A stretch of DNA of 64,000 nt from Mannheimia indoligenes (GCF_036880405.1 NZ_JBAJJM010000012.1:86516-150515), one strand, 5' to 3'; numbered from the stretch's first letter, positions 18,180 through 27,458 are shown. Notes: a model not told the origin generated them from the sequence alone. Translations and numbers: made by a program.

Positions 18180-19163
18180 ATGTGGAAATTTATTCAGAAC
18201 AACCGTGAATTAACTATTTTAGCTGCCATTTTATTGTTATTTGGATTACTAAGTGTAGTCGGGGATTTTAGTTTACAAACTCTCACGATGATTTTTAACT
18301 CAACTCAAATATTAGCTTTGTTAGCAATCGGTGCAACCTTTGTGATCTTAACTCGTAATATTGATGTCTCTGTTGGCTCAATTATGGGATTAAGTGCAGT
18401 TATTGTCGGTCTATTGCTAAATTCCGGCTATTCCTTACCGCTTGCGTGCACAATTACTTTACTGTGCGGAATTCTTGTAGGTGGAGTAAATGGTGTATTA
18501 GTCTCCGTACTTAGAATACCGGCTATTGTTGCGACACTAGGTACATTAGGTTTATACAAAGGTTTAATGTTGGTATTAACTGGCGGTAAGTGGATTGAGG
18601 GTTTGCCACAATCCTTGAAAACACTGTCAGAACCGATTTTATTAGGGTTCTCACCTATTGGATTAGCTGTTCTCTTCCTCGTTTTAGCTACATACTACTT
18701 TTTTACTCACACCCAGCTTGGTCGCTGCTTTTATGCAGTAGGTGATAATTTACAAGGTGCCTTGCAATTAGGTGTAAAGGTGAATGCTATCCGCATTAGT
18801 GCTTTTGCAGTAAACGGTCTAATGGCCGCTTTAGCCGGAATTATCTTTGCTTCTCAAATCGGCTTTGTACCAAATTCAACCGGTAATGGATTAGAAATGA
18901 AAGCAATAGCAGCTTGCGTATTAGGCGGAATCAGTTTACTGGGAGGAGCAGGCAATATTATCGGTGCTGTATTGGGGGCATACTTCCTGATTCAAATCGA
19001 TACGATTTTAGTGCTGATGAAAGTACCTGCCTATTGGAATAACTTTGTAGCTGGTGTGGTGTTATTAGCTGTATTGGTATTTGACGGAAGAATCCGAGTA
19101 ATGATTGCCAATAATATCAAACAACAGCGTTACGCCCGCTTTCTTAAAGGTAATTCACCGTAG
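18180..19163 (+). CDS. lsrC: AI-2 importer permease LsrC
   Basis: Inner-membrane permease of 327 residues with about nine to ten hydrophobic segments. The BPD_transp_2 blocks GATFVILTRNIDVSVGSIMG and CVLGGISLLGGAGNIIGA are visible. It pairs with LsrD to form the AI-2 channel. A GGAGG ribosome site overlaps the end of lsrA. Confidence 0.92.
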   Translation: MWKFIQNNRELTILAAILLLFGLLSVVGDFSLQTLTMIFNSTQILALLAIGATFVILTRNIDVSVGSIMGLSAVIVGLLLNSGYSLPLACTITLLCGILVGGVNGVLVSVLRIPAIVATLGTLGLYKGLMLVLTGGKWIEGLPQSLKTLSEPILLGFSPIGLAVLFLVLATYYFFTHTQLGRCFYAVGDNLQGALQLGVKVNAIRISAFAVNGLMAALAGIIFASQIGFVPNSTGNGLEMKAIAACVLGGISLLGGAGNIIGAVLGAYFLIQIDTILVLMKVPAYWNNFVAGVVLLAVLVFDGRIRVMIANNIKQQRYARFLKGNSP

Positions 19164-19174
19164 GAGAATCAAAA

Positions 19175-20158
19175 ATGATTAAGAAATACAGTTGGGAAAT
19201 AGCCCTCTTTTGTCTACTGATACTGGAAATTATTGGATTTGGTTTGGTTAATCCTCGGTTACTGGACATCAATGTTTTATTCAACAGCACCAGCGATTTT
19301 ATTTACATCGGAATGTTGGCCTTGCCTCTAACACTGATTATAGTCAGTGGTGGAATGGATATTTCATTTGGAGCAGTGGTGGGCTTATGTGCCATTACCC
19401 TCGGCGTATTATTTAAATTAGGAATGCCGTTAAGTGTAGCCATTGCGGTGACATTTGTGGTTGGAGCATTGTGTGGTGCAATTAATGCGGTACTCATTAT
19501 CTATACTCAAGTTAATCCATTGGTTATTACGCTTGGCACAATGTATCTGTTTGGTGGTGGAGCATTGTTATTATCAGGTTTTGCTGGTGCAACAGGTTAT
19601 GAGGGCATTGGTGGATTTCCTGATGTATTACTGGATTTTGCAAACCACAGTCTTGGAATTGTCCCCACTCCTATTATTTATTTCTTAATAATGACATTGC
19701 TGTTTTGGCTATTGATGCACCGTACTCGTATTGGCCGTAGTACGTTTTTAATTGGGCAAAATTTACGGGTCTCTAAATACAGTGCCATACCGATTAATCA
19801 GACTCTATTTATTATCTATCCGTTAATTGGTCTGGTTGCAGCTTTTGTTGGTGTGTTACTGGTGTCCTACTTCGGTTCTGCTCGATCGGACTTAGGAAGC
19901 TCGTTGTTAATGCCCGCACTAACTGCAGTTGTGCTTGGTGGAGCGAATATTTATGGTGGTTCAGGCTCCGTGATTGGTACAGCAATAGCAGCATTATTGA
20001 TCGGCTATTTACAACAAGGTTTACAGATGGTCGGCATTTCGAATGAAACATCCAGTGCTTTGTCTGGAGCATTGCTGATTATCGTACTGATCGGGAAATC
20101 GCTCAATACCCATCGGGCAGTAGTAATTCAATGGTGGAATCGAGCTCGTTCAGCCTAA
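19175..20158 (+). CDS. lsrD: AI-2 importer permease LsrD
   Basis: Second permease of the AI-2 importer, also 327 residues, with blocks LPLTLIIVSGGMDISFGAVV and VVLGGANIYGGSGSVIGTAI. Starts 11 bases after lsrC. A 110-base gap containing one uptake signal separates it from lsrB, so lsrB may be translated from a processed or separately stabilised mRNA segment. Confidence 0.92.
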   Translation: MIKKYSWEIALFCLLILEIIGFGLVNPRLLDINVLFNSTSDFIYIGMLALPLTLIIVSGGMDISFGAVVGLCAITLGVLFKLGMPLSVAIAVTFVVGALCGAINAVLIIYTQVNPLVITLGTMYLFGGGALLLSGFAGATGYEGIGGFPDVLLDFANHSLGIVPTPIIYFLIMTLLFWLLMHRTRIGRSTFLIGQNLRVSKYSAIPINQTLFIIYPLIGLVAAFVGVLLVSYFGSARSDLGSSLLMPALTAVVLGGANIYGGSGSVIGTAIAALLIGYLQQGLQMVGISNETSSALSGALLIIVLIGKSLNTHRAVVIQWWNRARSA

Positions 20159-20268
20159 AACAAGCGGTCTGTTTATGATGATTTTTTGCAAAACTGACTG
20201 CAATAAAACCCCACATACTTGCTGTTTTAGTATGTTTTTAATCACAAACTCAATTGAGGAGACGTTTT

Positions 20269-21288
20269 ATGAAACACTCACTTTTAAAAACAACCGTTCT
20301 TGTCGCTGCACTAGGTCTTGCTGGTTTTAGTACAGCACAGGCTGCGGATAAAGTAGCATTTATCCCGAAATTAGTTGGTGTTGGTTTCTTTACTAGTGGC
20401 GGGCAAGGTGCGGTCGAAATGGGAAAAAAATTAGGTCTGGATGTGACCTATGACGGTCCGGCAGAACCGAGTGTCTCGAACCAAGTTCAGATGATTAATA
20501 ACTTTGTGAATCAAGGTTATAACGCCATTATCGTCTCGGCGGTATCACCTGATGGATTATGCTCGACTTTAAAAAGAGCAATGAAAAAAGGTGTAAAAGT
20601 ATTAACTTGGGACTCTGATACTCAGCCTGAATGCCGTAGCCACTATATTAATCAAGGTACACCAGTTCAACTTGGCTCGATGTTAGTTGAAATGGCATCA
20701 AGCCAAATTACTAAACCAAAAGCCAAGGTTGCATTTTTCTATTCCAGCCCAACGGTAACCGACCAAAACCAATGGGTTAAAGAGGCAAAAGCAAAAATTG
20801 AAAAAGAGCAGCCTGAGTGGGAAATTGTGACGACACAATTTGGCTATAACGATGCAATTAAATCACTGCAAACCGCCGAGGGGATTTTAAAAGCCTATCC
20901 TGATTTAGATGCGATTATTGCACCTGATGCCAATGCATTACCAGCAGCAGCTCAGGCGGTGGAAAATCTTAAACGACAAGGCACTGTTGTTGTCGGATTT
21001 AGTACGCCGAATGTAATGCGTCCTTATGTAAAACGTGGCACTGTAAATCAATTTGGTTTATGGGATGTTGTGAAGCAAGGACAACTATCTGTTGCAGTTG
21101 CCAATGAATTGTTAAAAGGGCAGTCTCTCAAGGTTGGTGATAAACTGAATGTCGATGGGATCGGTGAAGTAGAGGTTTCGCCAAATAAAGTACAGGGCTA
21201 TGAGTTTGAAGCTGAGGGGAATGGCATTGTGTTATTACCAGAGCGTGTTGTATTCACCAAAGACAATATTGATAACTATGATTTTTAA
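20269..21288 (+). CDS. lsrB: Periplasmic AI-2-binding protein
   Basis: 339 residues, the size of E. coli LsrB (340). Signal peptide with predicted cleavage after AQA at residue 25. The ATG at 20269 has GAGGAG 7 bases upstream; an in-frame TTG at 20254 would read through that ribosome site and is rejected. Blocks AVSPDGLCSTLKRAMKKGVK and IAPDANALPAAAQAVENL correspond to ligand-contact regions of the LsrB class of AI-2 receptors. Binds R-THMF or a related AI-2 form and delivers it to LsrCD. Confidence 0.94.
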   Translation: MKHSLLKTTVLVAALGLAGFSTAQAADKVAFIPKLVGVGFFTSGGQGAVEMGKKLGLDVTYDGPAEPSVSNQVQMINNFVNQGYNAIIVSAVSPDGLCSTLKRAMKKGVKVLTWDSDTQPECRSHYINQGTPVQLGSMLVEMASSQITKPKAKVAFFYSSPTVTDQNQWVKEAKAKIEKEQPEWEIVTTQFGYNDAIKSLQTAEGILKAYPDLDAIIAPDANALPAAAQAVENLKRQGTVVVGFSTPNVMRPYVKRGTVNQFGLWDVVKQGQLSVAVANELLKGQSLKVGDKLNVDGIGEVEVSPNKVQGYEFEAEGNGIVLLPERVVFTKDNIDNYDF

Positions 21289-21306
21289 CGATATAGGAGG
21301 CGATCT

Positions 21307-22185
21307 ATGGCAGATTTAGATGATATTAAAGACGGTAAAGATTTTGGGATTGGTATTTCTCAAACCAATAAGCCTTTTTTCGTTAAGGGGTCTGGAGCAT
21401 TAGATTGGGGAATGCAATCACGTCTTGCCAATATCTTTAACCCGAAAACAGGTAAGACAATTATGTTAGCCTTTGATCACGGTTATTTCCAAGGTCCGAC
21501 AACAGGGCTGGAGCGAATTGATCTCAATATTGCCCCTCTCTTTGATTATACCGATGTATTGATGTGTACCCGTGGTATTTTAAGAAGCGTTGTCCCACCG
21601 GATACCCGAAAGCCGATCGCACTACGTGCTTCGGGGGCAAACTCCATTTTAACAGAGCTTTCTAATGAAGCGGTTGCAGTCAGTATTGAGGATGCTTTGA
21701 GATTAAATGTATCGGCGATGGCCGCACAGGTTTATATCGGCTCTGAATATGAACACCAATCGATTAAAAATATTATTCAATTAGTCGATCAAGGTAATCG
21801 ATATGGAATGCCTGTGATGGCAGTAACTGGTGTAGGGAAAGATATGGCTCGTGATCAACGCTACTTCTCACTTTCTACCCGTATTGCCGCAGAAATGGGG
21901 GCTCACATTATCAAAACCTACTATGTTGATAAAGGATTTGAGAGAGTCACAGCAGGCTGCCCTGTACCAATTGTGATTGCCGGAGGTAAAAAGTTACCGG
22001 AATTGGAGGCACTTGAAATGTGCTATCAAGCAATTGATCAAGGTGCAGCCGGTGTAGATATGGGCAGAAATATTTTCCAATCTGAAGCACCAATTGCGAT
22101 GATTAAAGCAGTACAAGCAGTTGTTCACGGTGGGGAAAGTGCAAAAGATGCTTACCAACTCTATCTAAGTGAGAAAAATAGCTAA
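21307..22185 (+). CDS. lsrF: Phospho-AI-2 thiolase (3-hydroxy-5-phosphonooxypentane-2,4-dione thiolase)
   Basis: 292 residues, aldolase-fold enzyme of the DeoC/FbaB class. Transfers acetyl from the isomerised phospho-AI-2 to CoA, ending signal breakdown. Conserved MADLDDIKDGKDF start, MLAFDHGYFQGPTTGLERID, and the Schiff-base lysine in HIIKTYYVDKGF are present. Followed by a hairpin, then lsrG. Confidence 0.96.
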   Translation: MADLDDIKDGKDFGIGISQTNKPFFVKGSGALDWGMQSRLANIFNPKTGKTIMLAFDHGYFQGPTTGLERIDLNIAPLFDYTDVLMCTRGILRSVVPPDTRKPIALRASGANSILTELSNEAVAVSIEDALRLNVSAMAAQVYIGSEYEHQSIKNIIQLVDQGNRYGMPVMAVTGVGKDMARDQRYFSLSTRIAAEMGAHIIKTYYVDKGFERVTAGCPVPIVIAGGKKLPELEALEMCYQAIDQGAAGVDMGRNIFQSEAPIAMIKAVQAVVHGGESAKDAYQLYLSEKNS

Positions 22186-22192
22186 GTTAGTC

Positions 22193-22220
22193 AGGTTGGC
22201 TAACAGGCCAACCTACTTTT
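22193..22220 (+). terminator. Intercistronic hairpin between lsrF and lsrG
   Basis: Perfect stem AGGTTGGC / GCCAACCT, loop TAACAG, then ACTTTT. The T-tract is short, so it looks like an attenuator or mRNA stabiliser rather than a full stop. Confidence 0.6.
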
Positions 22221-22248
22221 CCACGCTTTCTATGATAAGGAGAAACTT

Positions 22249-22551
22249 ATGTTTGCGATGCTTGTTGAAATCAATGTAAAAGAAGGTAAAGAGCAAGAGT
22301 TTCTAGAGGTTTTTGAGCGTAATCACATCGGTACTCGCCAAGAACCGGGAAACTTGCGGTTTGATGTATTACGAGATCCTGAAATACGCACCCGTTTTTA
22401 TGCTTATGAAGTCTATGAAAATGAGGAGGCTCTAGAGGCTCATCGCCAAACCTCACATTATCACCGCTGTGTCAAAGAGCTTGAGGCACTGATGACCGGC
22501 TCAAGAAGTAAGAAAATCTTTGAATGGATATTACCGAAACCTTATGTCTAA
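22249..22551 (+). CDS. lsrG: Phospho-AI-2 isomerase
   Basis: 100-residue antibiotic-biosynthesis-monooxygenase (ABM) fold protein that isomerises phospho-DPD before LsrF acts. Starts MFAMLVEINVKEGKEQEFLE; EPGNLRFDVLRDP and the histidine pair in HRQTSHYHRC match the LsrG active-site region. AAGGAG precedes the ATG. The next start codon overlaps its stop. Confidence 0.93.
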   Translation: MFAMLVEINVKEGKEQEFLEVFERNHIGTRQEPGNLRFDVLRDPEIRTRFYAYEVYENEEALEAHRQTSHYHRCVKELEALMTGSRSKKIFEWILPKPYV

Positions 22552-23257
22552 ATCAGCACTTATTCAACAGTTGAAACAGCAGAAATTAAGTGTCGGTATT
22601 TTGTCAGCAAACTGGTTGCAGCTCAATGAGGCTTTAGCAAGTTTGGAAAAATACCGCCTTAATATATTGCACTTTGATATTGCCGATGGGCAATTCAGCC
22701 CATTATTTACCGTAGGTGCAATGGGTCTTAAATCCTTCCCTCCACGTTATTTTAAAGATGTACATTTAATGGTACAAAACCAGTTGGAAGTAGCAAAAGC
22801 AGTAGTTGCTAATGGGGCAAATTTAGTAACGTTGCAGTTAGAACAATGCAATGACTTAGCCCCTACTATTGAATGGCTAGCCAGACAACGAGTAACTTAT
22901 GTCGATCAAACATATCCTTTACTAATCGGTATCAGTTTATGTCCTGAAACACCAATTTCCAAATTACAACCTTATTTAGATGACGTGGATATCATTCAAT
23001 TATTGACACTTGATCCAAGAACGGGGGAGAAATATCCATCTAAACTAATTTTAGAGCGAGTTACCGAGGTAAAAACTCTGCTTGGTGACAAATCTTCTGA
23101 GAAATTGCTGAATATTGATGGTGCAATGACACTTGAACTAGCAGAGGACTTTAGAAACAGCAGCCATCTTATTGATTGGTTGGTTTCAGGTTCTGCGTTG
23201 TTCAATGGTGAGTTAGAAACGCATTTGGATATGTGGAAAGGGAAAGGTATTTATTAA
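22544..23257 (+). CDS. lsrE: Ribulose-phosphate 3-epimerase-like protein LsrE
   Basis: 237-residue TIM-barrel protein of the ribulose-phosphate 3-epimerase family: LHFDIADGQFSP near residue 42 carries the metal-binding HxD pair, VHLMVQNQ the next histidine, and NIDGAMTL a late acidic residue. ATG at 22544 overlaps the lsrG stop by 8 bases (ATGTCTAA), so translation is coupled. Salmonella carries lsrE at this operon position and E. coli does not. Its exact role in AI-2 metabolism is unsettled. An upstream in-frame TTG at 22520 is rejected. Confidence 0.85.
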   Translation: MSKSALIQQLKQQKLSVGILSANWLQLNEALASLEKYRLNILHFDIADGQFSPLFTVGAMGLKSFPPRYFKDVHLMVQNQLEVAKAVVANGANLVTLQLEQCNDLAPTIEWLARQRVTYVDQTYPLLIGISLCPETPISKLQPYLDDVDIIQLLTLDPRTGEKYPSKLILERVTEVKTLLGDKSSEKLLNIDGAMTLELAEDFRNSSHLIDWLVSGSALFNGELETHLDMWKGKGIY

Positions 23258-23260
23258 ATT

Positions 23261-23306
23261 ACAAGCGGTCGTGTTTGCAGAAAAATTTGCAAAACAGACC
23301 GCTTGT
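23261..23306. terminator. USS-dyad terminator between lsrE and iolG
   Basis: Inverted uptake signals ACAAGCGGTC and GACCGCTTGT with TTTGCAGAAAAATTTGCAAA between them. Lies between convergent genes. Confidence 0.8.
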
Positions 23307-23322
23307 TTATCAGTGAATAAAA

Positions 23323-24333
23323 TTAAGCCACTTCGCTTAATTTAACTGGGCGGTTTTCTTCCAATGATTTTTTCGCAGCTAAGGCGATTAACACCGGTTG
23401 TAAGCCGTCGTTGCCGTTTACGAGCGTTGGTTTGTCATTCACGACTGAATCCACGAAGCAGCTGATTTCGTCTGCGAAAGATTGCATATAACGCTCTAAG
23501 AAGAAGTATTTCGGTTTTTCTGCAATCACGCCGTTTTCGCCCGAGAACACGGCGGTTGAGCCGGTGTCGTTGGTGATGTGGATTGCGCCTTTTGAACCGA
23601 AGACTTCGGCACGTTGGTCGTAGCCGTAAGCCGCTTTACGGCTGTTATCGATCACGCCGATTGCGCCGTTTTTCAGTTTCAAGGTGATGACAGCGGTGTC
23701 GATGTCGCCCGCTTTGCCGATTTCAGGATTGACCAGCACGGTTCCCACTGCAAACACTTCTTCCACTTCGCTGCCTGATAAGTAACGAATCATATCGAAG
23801 TCGTGAATGGTCATATCGAAGAACATACCGCCAGAAACTTTTACGTATTCAATTGGTGGTGCATCCGGGTCACGAGAGGTGACTCGAATAACGTGCGGTT
23901 CGCCGATGTCGCCGGCGGCAACGCGATCTTTAATCGCTTTGAAGTTGTGGTCAAAACGGCGGTTGAAACCTACTTGGAATTTCACGCCTGCTTTTTCTAC
24001 CGCAGCTAACACTTCATGAATTCTTGCCGGATCTGCATCCACCGGTTTTTCACAGAAGACGTGTTTACCCGCTTGTGCTGCTTCGATTGAGATTGGTGCG
24101 TGGGTGTTGGTGGACGAGCAGACTAACACTGCATCGATTTCTGGATCTTGCAGGATTTGTTTGTAGTCATCATAAACGTGCGGAATGCCCATGGATTTCG
24201 CCCAAGTGGTCAGTTCATCGGTGATACGAACGTCTGAAATCGCTTTGATTTCTGCGCCTTTCACATATTTGCTGATACTTTCTGAGTGTACGCGACCGAT
24301 ACGGCCTGCGCCGATAATTCCTACTTTTAACAT
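23323..24333 (-). CDS. iolG: myo-inositol 2-dehydrogenase
   Basis: First step of the pathway: myo-inositol to 2-keto-myo-inositol (inosose) with NAD. 336 residues from the ATG at 24333. Rossmann motif GIIGAGRIGRVH, the EKP lysine in HVFCEKPVD, GFNRRFDHNF, and the catalytic DMTIHDFDMIRYL are all present. The start lies one base after the iolE stop (TAAGATG), with GGAG inside the end of iolE, so the pair is translationally coupled. The upstream in-frame extension overlapping iolE is rejected. Confidence 0.95.
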   Translation of the reverse strand: MLKVGIIGAGRIGRVHSESISKYVKGAEIKAISDVRITDELTTWAKSMGIPHVYDDYKQILQDPEIDAVLVCSSTNTHAPISIEAAQAGKHVFCEKPVDADPARIHEVLAAVEKAGVKFQVGFNRRFDHNFKAIKDRVAAGDIGEPHVIRVTSRDPDAPPIEYVKVSGGMFFDMTIHDFDMIRYLSGSEVEEVFAVGTVLVNPEIGKAGDIDTAVITLKLKNGAIGVIDNSRKAAYGYDQRAEVFGSKGAIHITNDTGSTAVFSGENGVIAEKPKYFFLERYMQSFADEISCFVDSVVNDKPTLVNGNDGLQPVLIALAAKKSLEENRPVKLSEVA

Positions 24334-24334
24334 C

Positions 24335-25231
24335 TTAAACTCCTGCGGTTTCACGGATATATTTTCTGCCTTTGAGGGCGTATTCAAATGGGTTAGCGAG
24401 TGCCGGGTCTTGCTCAGCTTCTACCACCATCCAGCCTTTGTAATCGTGTTTTTCGAGAATCTCAAAAATTGGTTTGAAGTCGATTACGCCATCGCCCGGG
24501 ACGGTAAAGGTGCCTTTTTTCACGCCTTCTAAGAAGCTCAAATCTTTCGCTTTCACTTCGGCAACCACTTCATCACGCACATCTTTTAAGTGAACGTGAA
24601 TAATGCGGTCGATGTATTTTTCTAACACGCCGAGCATCGCTTTTTGGCAGCCTTCGGAGTAGTAAAGGTGGCCTGAATCGAATAACAGATAGACATCGTC
24701 ATTCACTTCTGCCATATAGCGATCGACTTCTTCCGGGGTTTGGATACCTGTACCCATATGGTGATGTAAGCAGACTTTCATGCCTTTTTCCGCGGCCAGT
24801 TTTGCCAGCTCGTTATAGCCTTCTGCCATACGTTTCCAGTCGGCATCATCAAACACCGGTTTTTCTTTGAAGACCGATTTGGTTGTGCCTTGAATACTAC
24901 GGCTCTGCTCTGAACAGCCGATCACTTTTGCGCCCATCGCGTGTAAGAAATCGCGGTGTTTGATGAACTCGGCGATGGTCTCTTCGCGTTTGCCGTCCAC
25001 AAAGAAGGTGCTGAACCAGGCATTACAGATTTGAATGCCGCGCACCTCTAATTTGCGTTTTAGCACTTCGACATCACGCGGGTATTTGTTACCCACTTCG
25101 CAGCCGGTGTAGCCTGCTAATGCCATTTCGCTCACGCATTGTTCGAACGTATTTTCTGCACCCAGTTCAGGCAAGTCATCGTTTGTCCAGCCGATAGGAG
25201 CGATACCTAATTGAATGTTTTCTGCTTTCAT
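24335..25231 (-). CDS. iolE: Inosose (myo-inosose-2) dehydratase
   Basis: Dehydrates 2-keto-myo-inositol to 3D-trihydroxycyclohexane-1,2-dione. 298 residues, TIM-barrel of the xylose-isomerase-like family. LGIAPIGWTNDDLPELG near residue 8 is characteristic, and metal ligands are suggested by CLHHHMGTG, LLFDSGHL and VHLKDV. Second gene of iolD-iolE-iolG; 96 bases separate it from iolD, a gap that holds a palindromic repeat and part of an uptake signal. Confidence 0.95.
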   Translation of the reverse strand: MKAENIQLGIAPIGWTNDDLPELGAENTFEQCVSEMALAGYTGCEVGNKYPRDVEVLKRKLEVRGIQICNAWFSTFFVDGKREETIAEFIKHRDFLHAMGAKVIGCSEQSRSIQGTTKSVFKEKPVFDDADWKRMAEGYNELAKLAAEKGMKVCLHHHMGTGIQTPEEVDRYMAEVNDDVYLLFDSGHLYYSEGCQKAMLGVLEKYIDRIIHVHLKDVRDEVVAEVKAKDLSFLEGVKKGTFTVPGDGVIDFKPIFEILEKHDYKGWMVVEAEQDPALANPFEYALKGRKYIRETAGV

Positions 25232-25267
25232 TGAGAAACCTCGTTTGATTGAGTTAATTTATTTTCC

Positions 25268-25295
25268 GTAGGGGCAAATAATGATTTGCCCCTAC
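25268..25295. repeat. Small palindromic repeat, GTAGGGGC family, copy 2
   Basis: Perfect arms GTAGGGGCAAAT / ATTTGCCCCTAC around AATG. It sits between iolD and iolE inside the operon, so on the mRNA it would form a stable intercistronic hairpin. Confidence 0.75.
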
Positions 25296-25327
25296 AAGCG
25301 GTGATTTTTTGTGAATTTTTTGCAAAA

Positions 25328-27262
25328 TTAGTATTTTCTTGCTTTCGCTAACTGCTCTTCGGAGCGTTGGCGGGCTTGTTGAATGCGTTCGCTTTCCGAC
25401 ACTTCCGCCACGCCAACGTGCCACCAACAGCCGTAGCCGTGAGCCATGGTTTTCGGCAACACTTTAATATCAATTAGCGTTGAAACGGTTTGCTGTTTCG
25501 CGTCTTGAAGGGCGGCGCGAAGCTCGGCTTCGTTGGTCACACGGTAAGTTTTACAACCATAGGCTTCGGCGTTTTTCGCGAAGTCAATCGGCACTAAACC
25601 GCCGTTGAGCTGGTTGCTTTGTGTGTTGCGGAAGCGGAATTCCGTGCCGAAGCTGTCCATGCCGTTGCCGATTTGCAGGTTGTTGATACAACCGTTCGCC
25701 ATATTGTCGAACAGCACCACGTTGATTTTTTTACCTTCTTGGATAGAAGTCACTAACTCGGTGTGCGCCATTAAGTAAGAGCCGTCGCCAAGTAAGGCGT
25801 AAACTTCTTGCTCAGGACGGGCGATTTTCACCCCGACCGCTGCACTGACTTCATAGCCCATACAGGAGTAGCCGTATTCAAGGTGATAAGTTTCTTCGCC
25901 TTTGCTCAACCAAGTACGCTGTAAATCGCCCGGCAAGCTACCGGCGGCAGCGACGATAATGCCATCGTTTTCAATGGTTTCGTTCACGATACCGAGTACT
26001 TGGGATTGGGTTAATTGTGAGCCGGTGAGCTTGATAAATTCGTTATGAACCGCTTTGTGCTCCAAGTTATCGTTGATTTCCGGGGTGAAATCCGGGCTGT
26101 ATTGCACCGCACGCAGGCGTTTGATTTCTTCCGCAAAGTCCGCTTTGGCGGTGGCAATTTCATTGCCCCATTGTGCTTGGTAGCTTGTTGGTAGCTTGGT
26201 CAGCAAGGCTTCGAGTGTTGCTTTGGCATCAGCCACAATTTGTACGCCGTCTAATTTATAGGCATCGAAACGTGCCACGTTGATATTTAAGAACTGCACG
26301 TCCGGATTTTGGAATATCCATTTCGAAGAAGTGGTGAAGTCGGTGTAGCGTGTGCCGATACCGATGACTAAATCGGCTTCTTTCGCCAGGCGGTTTGCCG
26401 CCAAGCAGCCGGTTTCACCGACGCCGCCGACATTCAATTCGTAGTCAGACACCACCGCACTTTTACCCGCTTGGGTTTCTGCAAATGGAATACCAAACTG
26501 TTTTGCAAATTTTTGCAGGATTTGACCCGCTTGTGAGTAGCGTACACCACCCCCGCAGACGATCAGCGGTTTTTTCTTGGCGGTAATCAATTTCACGGCA
26601 TCATTTAGCATCGCTTCGGTTGGCAGATTACGCTCCAAACGGTGAACGCGTTTTTGTAGGAAGCTGTTCGGGAAGTCGAAGCTTTCTGCTTGCACGTCTT
26701 GTGGTAGTGCAATGGTCACAGCACCGGTTTCGGCCGGATCAGTTAAAACACGGAACGCATTGATACAGGCGCTCATCAACTGCTCTGGACGTTGCACACG
26801 ATCCCAGTATTTGCTGACTGCACGGAATGCATCGTTAGTGCTGATGCTTAAATCGTAAGATTGCTCGATTTGTTGCAGTACAGGGTCTGGCTGGCGGGTA
26901 GCAAACACATCGCCCGGTAATAATAGAAGTGGAATTCGGTTAGCAGTTGCTGTGGCGGCAGCTGTAATCATATTAGCAGCACCAGGTCCAACAGAAGAAG
27001 TACAGGCAATAATTCTTTGGCGTAAATTCTGTTTTGCAAAGCCCATTGCTAAATGAGCCATACCTTGCTCATTTTTCCCTTGATAGAGGGTTAAGTTTCC
27101 TGAGTTTTGTTCAAGTGCTTGCCCCATTCCTAATACGTTGCCGTGTCCGAAAATCGCAGCAACACCGTGCACAAACTTGATCTCTTTACCATCTACTTCT
27201 AGATACTGATTATCTAAGAATTGCACTAGTGCTTGTGCAACGGTTAAACGCGTTGTTTTCAT
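25328..27262 (-). CDS. iolD: 3D-(3,5/4)-trihydroxycyclohexane-1,2-dione acylhydrolase
   Basis: Thiamine-diphosphate enzyme that opens the inositol ring to 5-deoxy-D-glucuronate. 644 residues from the ATG at 27262 (GGGGGC upstream). The ThDP motif begins GDGSYLMAHTEL near residue 496 and ends with NMANGCIN about 27 residues on; the activating glutamate is in the N-terminal pyrimidine domain. The upstream in-frame start at 27283 is less likely because it precedes the ribosome site. Divergent from iolC with a regulatory region between. Confidence 0.95.
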   Translation of the reverse strand: MKTTRLTVAQALVQFLDNQYLEVDGKEIKFVHGVAAIFGHGNVLGMGQALEQNSGNLTLYQGKNEQGMAHLAMGFAKQNLRQRIIACTSSVGPGAANMITAAATATANRIPLLLLPGDVFATRQPDPVLQQIEQSYDLSISTNDAFRAVSKYWDRVQRPEQLMSACINAFRVLTDPAETGAVTIALPQDVQAESFDFPNSFLQKRVHRLERNLPTEAMLNDAVKLITAKKKPLIVCGGGVRYSQAGQILQKFAKQFGIPFAETQAGKSAVVSDYELNVGGVGETGCLAANRLAKEADLVIGIGTRYTDFTTSSKWIFQNPDVQFLNINVARFDAYKLDGVQIVADAKATLEALLTKLPTSYQAQWGNEIATAKADFAEEIKRLRAVQYSPDFTPEINDNLEHKAVHNEFIKLTGSQLTQSQVLGIVNETIENDGIIVAAAGSLPGDLQRTWLSKGEETYHLEYGYSCMGYEVSAAVGVKIARPEQEVYALLGDGSYLMAHTELVTSIQEGKKINVVLFDNMANGCINNLQIGNGMDSFGTEFRFRNTQSNQLNGGLVPIDFAKNAEAYGCKTYRVTNEAELRAALQDAKQQTVSTLIDIKVLPKTMAHGYGCWWHVGVAEVSESERIQQARQRSEEQLAKARKY

Positions 27263-27364
27263 AAAGCCCCCTTGATGTGGCAACCGCTACAAGCGGTTAT
27301 TTTTTCTTAAAAATATGCAAAATGAAAATTTTGTTCCATTATTTTATCAGTAAAATTTAAAAAA

Positions 27365-27386
27365 AGATGTGAGCAAGCTCACATTT
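27365..27386. promoter_or_regulatory. CRP site 1 in the iolD/iolC divergent region
   Basis: Core TGTGAGCAAGCTCACA at 27368-27383 is a perfect palindrome and an exact TGTGA-N6-TCACA match. Confidence 0.9.
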
Positions 27387-27412
27387 CTGCTAATTAGTAA
27401 TATTGCTGTTCA

Positions 27413-27434
27413 AAGTGAGAACAAGATCACAGAA
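27413..27434. promoter_or_regulatory. CRP site 2 in the iolD/iolC divergent region
   Basis: Core TGAGAACAAGATCACA at 27416-27431 has one mismatch in the left half. It is centred 48 bases from site 1 and 43 bases before the candidate inositol operator. Confidence 0.65.
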
Positions 27435-27458
27435 ATGATAATTTAAATAGAATAAAAT

